Part shown: piece by piece, positions 61,472 through 64,000 of the stretch | How the letters are laid out: every line of letters begins with the position of its first letter | Position numbering within the stretch: position 1 is the stretch's first letter | Source of the DNA: Hyphomicrobiales bacterium | Lineage (GTDB): Bacteria; Pseudomonadota; Alphaproteobacteria; Rhizobiales; Xanthobacteraceae | Assembly (NCBI GenBank): GCA_017305665.1 | Contig: JAFKKH010000010.1 | Span: forward strand, 62,001 to 126,000 | Length of the DNA stretch: 64,000 bases | Direction of reading: 5' to 3' | Translations under genes and position numbers: made by a program | The notes under the pieces: model-generated | Database searches by the model: none | Told to the model about the DNA's origin: nothing | The model's input: only the letters and a program-made list of their open reading frames with translations

Positions 61472-64000
61472 ATGGCGCGGACGACTGCCGCTGGATGTTG
61501 GTCGCAAGCGCGTGCCCGCGCGCGGCGGCTTTGCCGCGTCCGCATTCCAGTGCTTGCCGCGATGCTGTTGCCGTTCGTTGTGGCGTTCTCCGATGCGAGC
61601 CACGCGCAGGCGGTGAAAGGCGAGGCCAGCTTTTCGAAGGCGAACGGTTTTGCGCGCCTGGTGCTGACGCTCGACGACGATGTTGATTCCGAAGTGACGG
61701 TGGCGGGCACGATCCTCCTGATCCGCTTCAAGCGGCCGGTGGATATTCCCGTCGACAAGCTGTCGGATGCGGTGCCGGACTACGTCGGTTCGGCGCGCCG
61801 CGACCCCGACGGTTCGGCCATTCGTCTGGCGCTGGCGCGCAAGGTCACCGTCAATACCATGACGGCGGGCGAGCGCGTGTTCATCGATCTGATGCCCGAC
61901 GGCTGGAAGGGACCGCCGCCGGGGTTGCCGCAGGAGGTCGTTCGCGAGCTTGCGGAACGGGCGCGTGTTGCTGAGCGCGCCTTGCGCGAACAGCGCGCGC
62001 TGGAAGCCGCGAAGAAGCGTCCACCGGTCCGGGTGCGCGCCTCGGTGCAGCCGACCTTCGTGCGCTATGTCTTTGAACTGCCCGACGGCGCCAGCGTATC
62101 CTCCGTGCTCAACGAGCAGAAGCTGGCGCTGGTGTTCAAGCCATCGCTGACTTTCGATCTTGCTGACGCGAAACTGGTGGCACCGGCCAATGTCGCCTCG
62201 ATCGCGCAGAAGGTCGACGGCGATGGCTCGCGGATCGACATCAAGCTGATTGGCGATGTCGATGTGCATTCGTTCCGCGAAGAAAAGAACTACGTCGTCG
62301 ATATCGGTTTCCAGCAGGGCGAAAAGCCGGTGCTGCCGATCCCGCCCGCGGCCTCCCAGGCACAGCCGGCGAAGCCAGCGGAAAAGCAGAGCAGTGCCGC
62401 GTCCACGCCCGGCGATATTGCGCCACCGACCTCGCAGACGATCGCCGCGCAGGCCGGACTGACGGTGAAGCCTGCCGATCCATCGGACGTCAAAGCCATG
62501 CCGGCGGCGAAAGCGGCCGAGCCGGCAGCGATAGCATCCGGAGCCGCCGTGCCGCCTGCGGCGGAAACGCCGGCCGTCGCCGCCGCGCCTCAATCCCCAG
62601 CACCGACAACACCGGCTGCTGCGCCTGCAGAGGTGCCTGCGAAACCCGTCACCGTCGCCGACAGTCCCGCGAAGGAAGCTCCGCCGAAGGTCGCGGCGGC
62701 AAAGCCCGCAGTCGCGCCGGTGACGCCGTCCGCGGCCACAACCGCAAAGGATGACGCCAGCCTCGACGTCGCGCGAAGCAGCGAGGGTCTGCGTCTGACG
62801 TTCGGTTTCAAGGAACCGACGCCCGCCGCGCTGTTTCGCCGGGCCGATACGGTCTGGCTGGTGTTCGACTCGGAGAAACCCATCGATATCGGCGCGATCC
62901 GCCGTGAAGGCGGTTCTCTCGTCACCGATATCGACCGCCGCCCCATCGACGGGGGGCAGGCGATCCGCATCCGTCTCACCCGTCCGCAACTGGCCTCGCT
63001 CTCGGTCGGTGATCCCGACGGCTCCGCACCGGTCGCCGCGGGCCGACGCTGGGTGGTGATGTTCGCAGATGCCGTGCAAAAGCCGTCGCGCGCGCTCACC
63101 GCGCAGCGGAATGTCGTCGATCGGGTCCATGCGAGCGTCACCGTTCCGCTCGCGGGCACCGGAAAGCTCCACCACATCGTCGATCCCGACTCGGGCGATG
63201 CCTTGATGGTTGTGACCGCGCTTCCGCCGGCGCAGGGTTTTGTCCGGCACCAGGAGTTCGTGGAGTTCGCGCTGCGCGAGTCGACCCACGGCGTGGTGAT
63301 CGAGCCGAAGTCCGACGACATCAGCGTCGATGTGGCGCCCGACAAGGTCACGGTGACCCGGCCCGGCGGGCTCACGTTGTCGGCGGCCAATGCCCGGCCC
63401 GAACGCGCGGCTACCGCTGCGGGTCCGATCTTCGATGTCGAGGAATGGCGGAAGGACAGCAAAGCGGACTTCTTCAAGCGGCTCGACGAGTTGGTCTATG
63501 CGGCGTCCACGGCGGGCACCGACGACGCGCGGACGGCGGCGCGGATCGACCTCGCTCGCTTCTACATGGCGCGCGGCTTCTATCACGAGGCCAAGGCGGT
63601 GCTCGACCTCGCGCTGTCCGAGCAGAATCCCGGGCAGGAGGATCCGGTTCTCCTGATTGTTCATTCGGTCGCGAGTTCGCTGACCAACTACACCCGTGCC
63701 GCGTTCAAGGATCTTGCCAACCCCGCGATCGGCGCCAACTACGATTCCCAGCTCTGGAAGGCGCTGGCGCTCGCGCGTGAGCACAAGTGGGCGGAGGCGC
63801 GCGAGAAATTCAAGAACGTCCAGTTCGCCATCTCCGCATTGCCGATCGATCTGCAGCGTGTGATCGTCGCCGACGCGATGCGGGCCTCGCTCGAGGTCAA
63901 GGACTATTCCGGCGCGGTGGCGCGCAGCAGCGACCTCGACGTCATCGGCGTTCCCGACGAGATGAAGCCCGAGGTCATGGTGATGCGCGGCCGGCTGTCG
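61472..64000 (+). CDS. Large exported TPR-containing motility protein, truncated by window end
   Basis: 843 residues are visible with no stop. A signal peptide (hydrophobic core RIPVLAAMLLPFVVAFSDAS) is cleaved near HAQA. Two beta-rich segments follow, separated by a ~130-residue Ala/Pro/Lys linker (about residues 285-425), then helical TPR-like repeats (FYMARGFYHEAKAVLDLALS; WKALALAREHKWAEAREKFK). It follows motE by about 100 bases in the same direction, so it may fill the MotC role, although MotC of Sinorhizobium is much shorter. No strong ribosome-binding site precedes the ATG, but a stop lies just upstream in frame. Confidence 0.75.
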   Translation, partial: MARTTAAGCWSQARARARRLCRVRIPVLAAMLLPFVVAFSDASHAQAVKGEASFSKANGFARLVLTLDDDVDSEVTVAGTILLIRFKRPVDIPVDKLSDAVPDYVGSARRDPDGSAIRLALARKVTVNTMTAGERVFIDLMPDGWKGPPPGLPQEVVRELAERARVAERALREQRALEAAKKRPPVRVRASVQPTFVRYVFELPDGASVSSVLNEQKLALVFKPSLTFDLADAKLVAPANVASIAQKVDGDGSRIDIKLIGDVDVHSFREEKNYVVDIGFQQGEKPVLPIPPAASQAQPAKPAEKQSSAASTPGDIAPPTSQTIAAQAGLTVKPADPSDVKAMPAAKAAEPAAIASGAAVPPAAETPAVAAAPQSPAPTTPAAAPAEVPAKPVTVADSPAKEAPPKVAAAKPAVAPVTPSAATTAKDDASLDVARSSEGLRLTFGFKEPTPAALFRRADTVWLVFDSEKPIDIGAIRREGGSLVTDIDRRPIDGGQAIRIRLTRPQLASLSVGDPDGSAPVAAGRRWVVMFADAVQKPSRALTAQRNVVDRVHASVTVPLAGTGKLHHIVDPDSGDALMVVTALPPAQGFVRHQEFVEFALRESTHGVVIEPKSDDISVDVAPDKVTVTRPGGLTLSAANARPERAATAAGPIFDVEEWRKDSKADFFKRLDELVYAASTAGTDDARTAARIDLARFYMARGFYHEAKAVLDLALSEQNPGQEDPVLLIVHSVASSLTNYTRAAFKDLANPAIGANYDSQLWKALALAREHKWAEAREKFKNVQFAISALPIDLQRVIVADAMRASLEVKDYSGAVARSSDLDVIGVPDEMKPEVMVMRGRLS

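Noticed and set aside
61382-63784. An 800-codon minus-strand open frame opposite the large TPR protein
   Set aside because: The plus strand has a signal peptide, domain-like sequence and operon context. The minus product is Arg/His/Gly-rich with no motif.

Overview
The window looks like chromosome of an alphaproteobacterium of the order Hyphomicrobiales, most likely the Bradyrhizobium / Rhodopseudomonas / Afipia / Nitrobacter group (Nitrobacteraceae). Reasons are the high GC content, FlbT/FlaF/FliX flagellar regulators, MotE, a GPR-like giant coiled-coil protein, CtrA-type TTAA-N7-TTAA sites, and intergenic palindromes of a style I know from that family. The genus assignment is inference. I saw no rRNA, tRNA, CRISPR array, transposase or phage gene.

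Layout. 1-3.3 kb: a truncated unknown protein, an MFS transporter and an enolase-superfamily epimerase (DgcA type). 3.4-6.2 kb: an Mla lipid-transport operon (permease with STAS-like N-terminus, ATPase, MCE protein) closed by a terminator. 6.4-12.3 kb: a 1738-residue coiled-coil membrane protein resembling the growth-pole ring protein GPR/RgsE. It is divergent from a small Hpt phosphotransfer protein, with a CtrA site between them. 12.4-14.5 kb: a [2Fe-2S] ferredoxin, a thioesterase and a ferredoxin-NADP reductase. 14.9-28.8 kb: ordinary metabolic and envelope genes (DUF2147, ABC binding protein, SGNH hydrolase, YbhN-type membrane protein, DUF892 ferritin-like protein, DHA2 exporter, fatty acid desaturase, Usp, SixA, FAD oxidase, MsrB).

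29-64 kb is a flagellar region with three inserts. flgE-flgK-flgL is followed by an overlapping ATP-grasp / PLP-decarboxylase pair, then flbT, two flagellin genes, flaF, a small unknown gene and a FlaG-like gene. A four-module copper nitrite reductase (membrane anchor, cytochrome c, extra cupredoxin, NirK core) interrupts the cluster. Next come flgI-flgJ-flgN-like, divergent from fliX. A non-flagellar block follows (HxlR regulator and oxidoreductase, DksA, CNB-patatin, hydratase, two small secreted proteins). Last are flgF-flgG-flgA-flgH, divergent from fliL-fliM-DUF6468-motE-large TPR protein, which runs off the end.

Regulatory logic. Three flagellar operons (flgE, flgI, flgF) have canonical sigma-54 elements with exact GG-N10-GC spacing. 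The flagellin, flbT, flaF, fliX and fliL regions instead carry CtrA-type TTAA-N7-TTAA or TTAACCAT motifs. With FliX, FlbT and FlaF present this suggests a Caulobacter-like hierarchy (CtrA, then sigma-54 with FliX/FlbD, then FlbT/FlaF control of flagellin). The nitrite reductase instead has an FNR/FixK/NnrR-like TTG-N8-CAA site.
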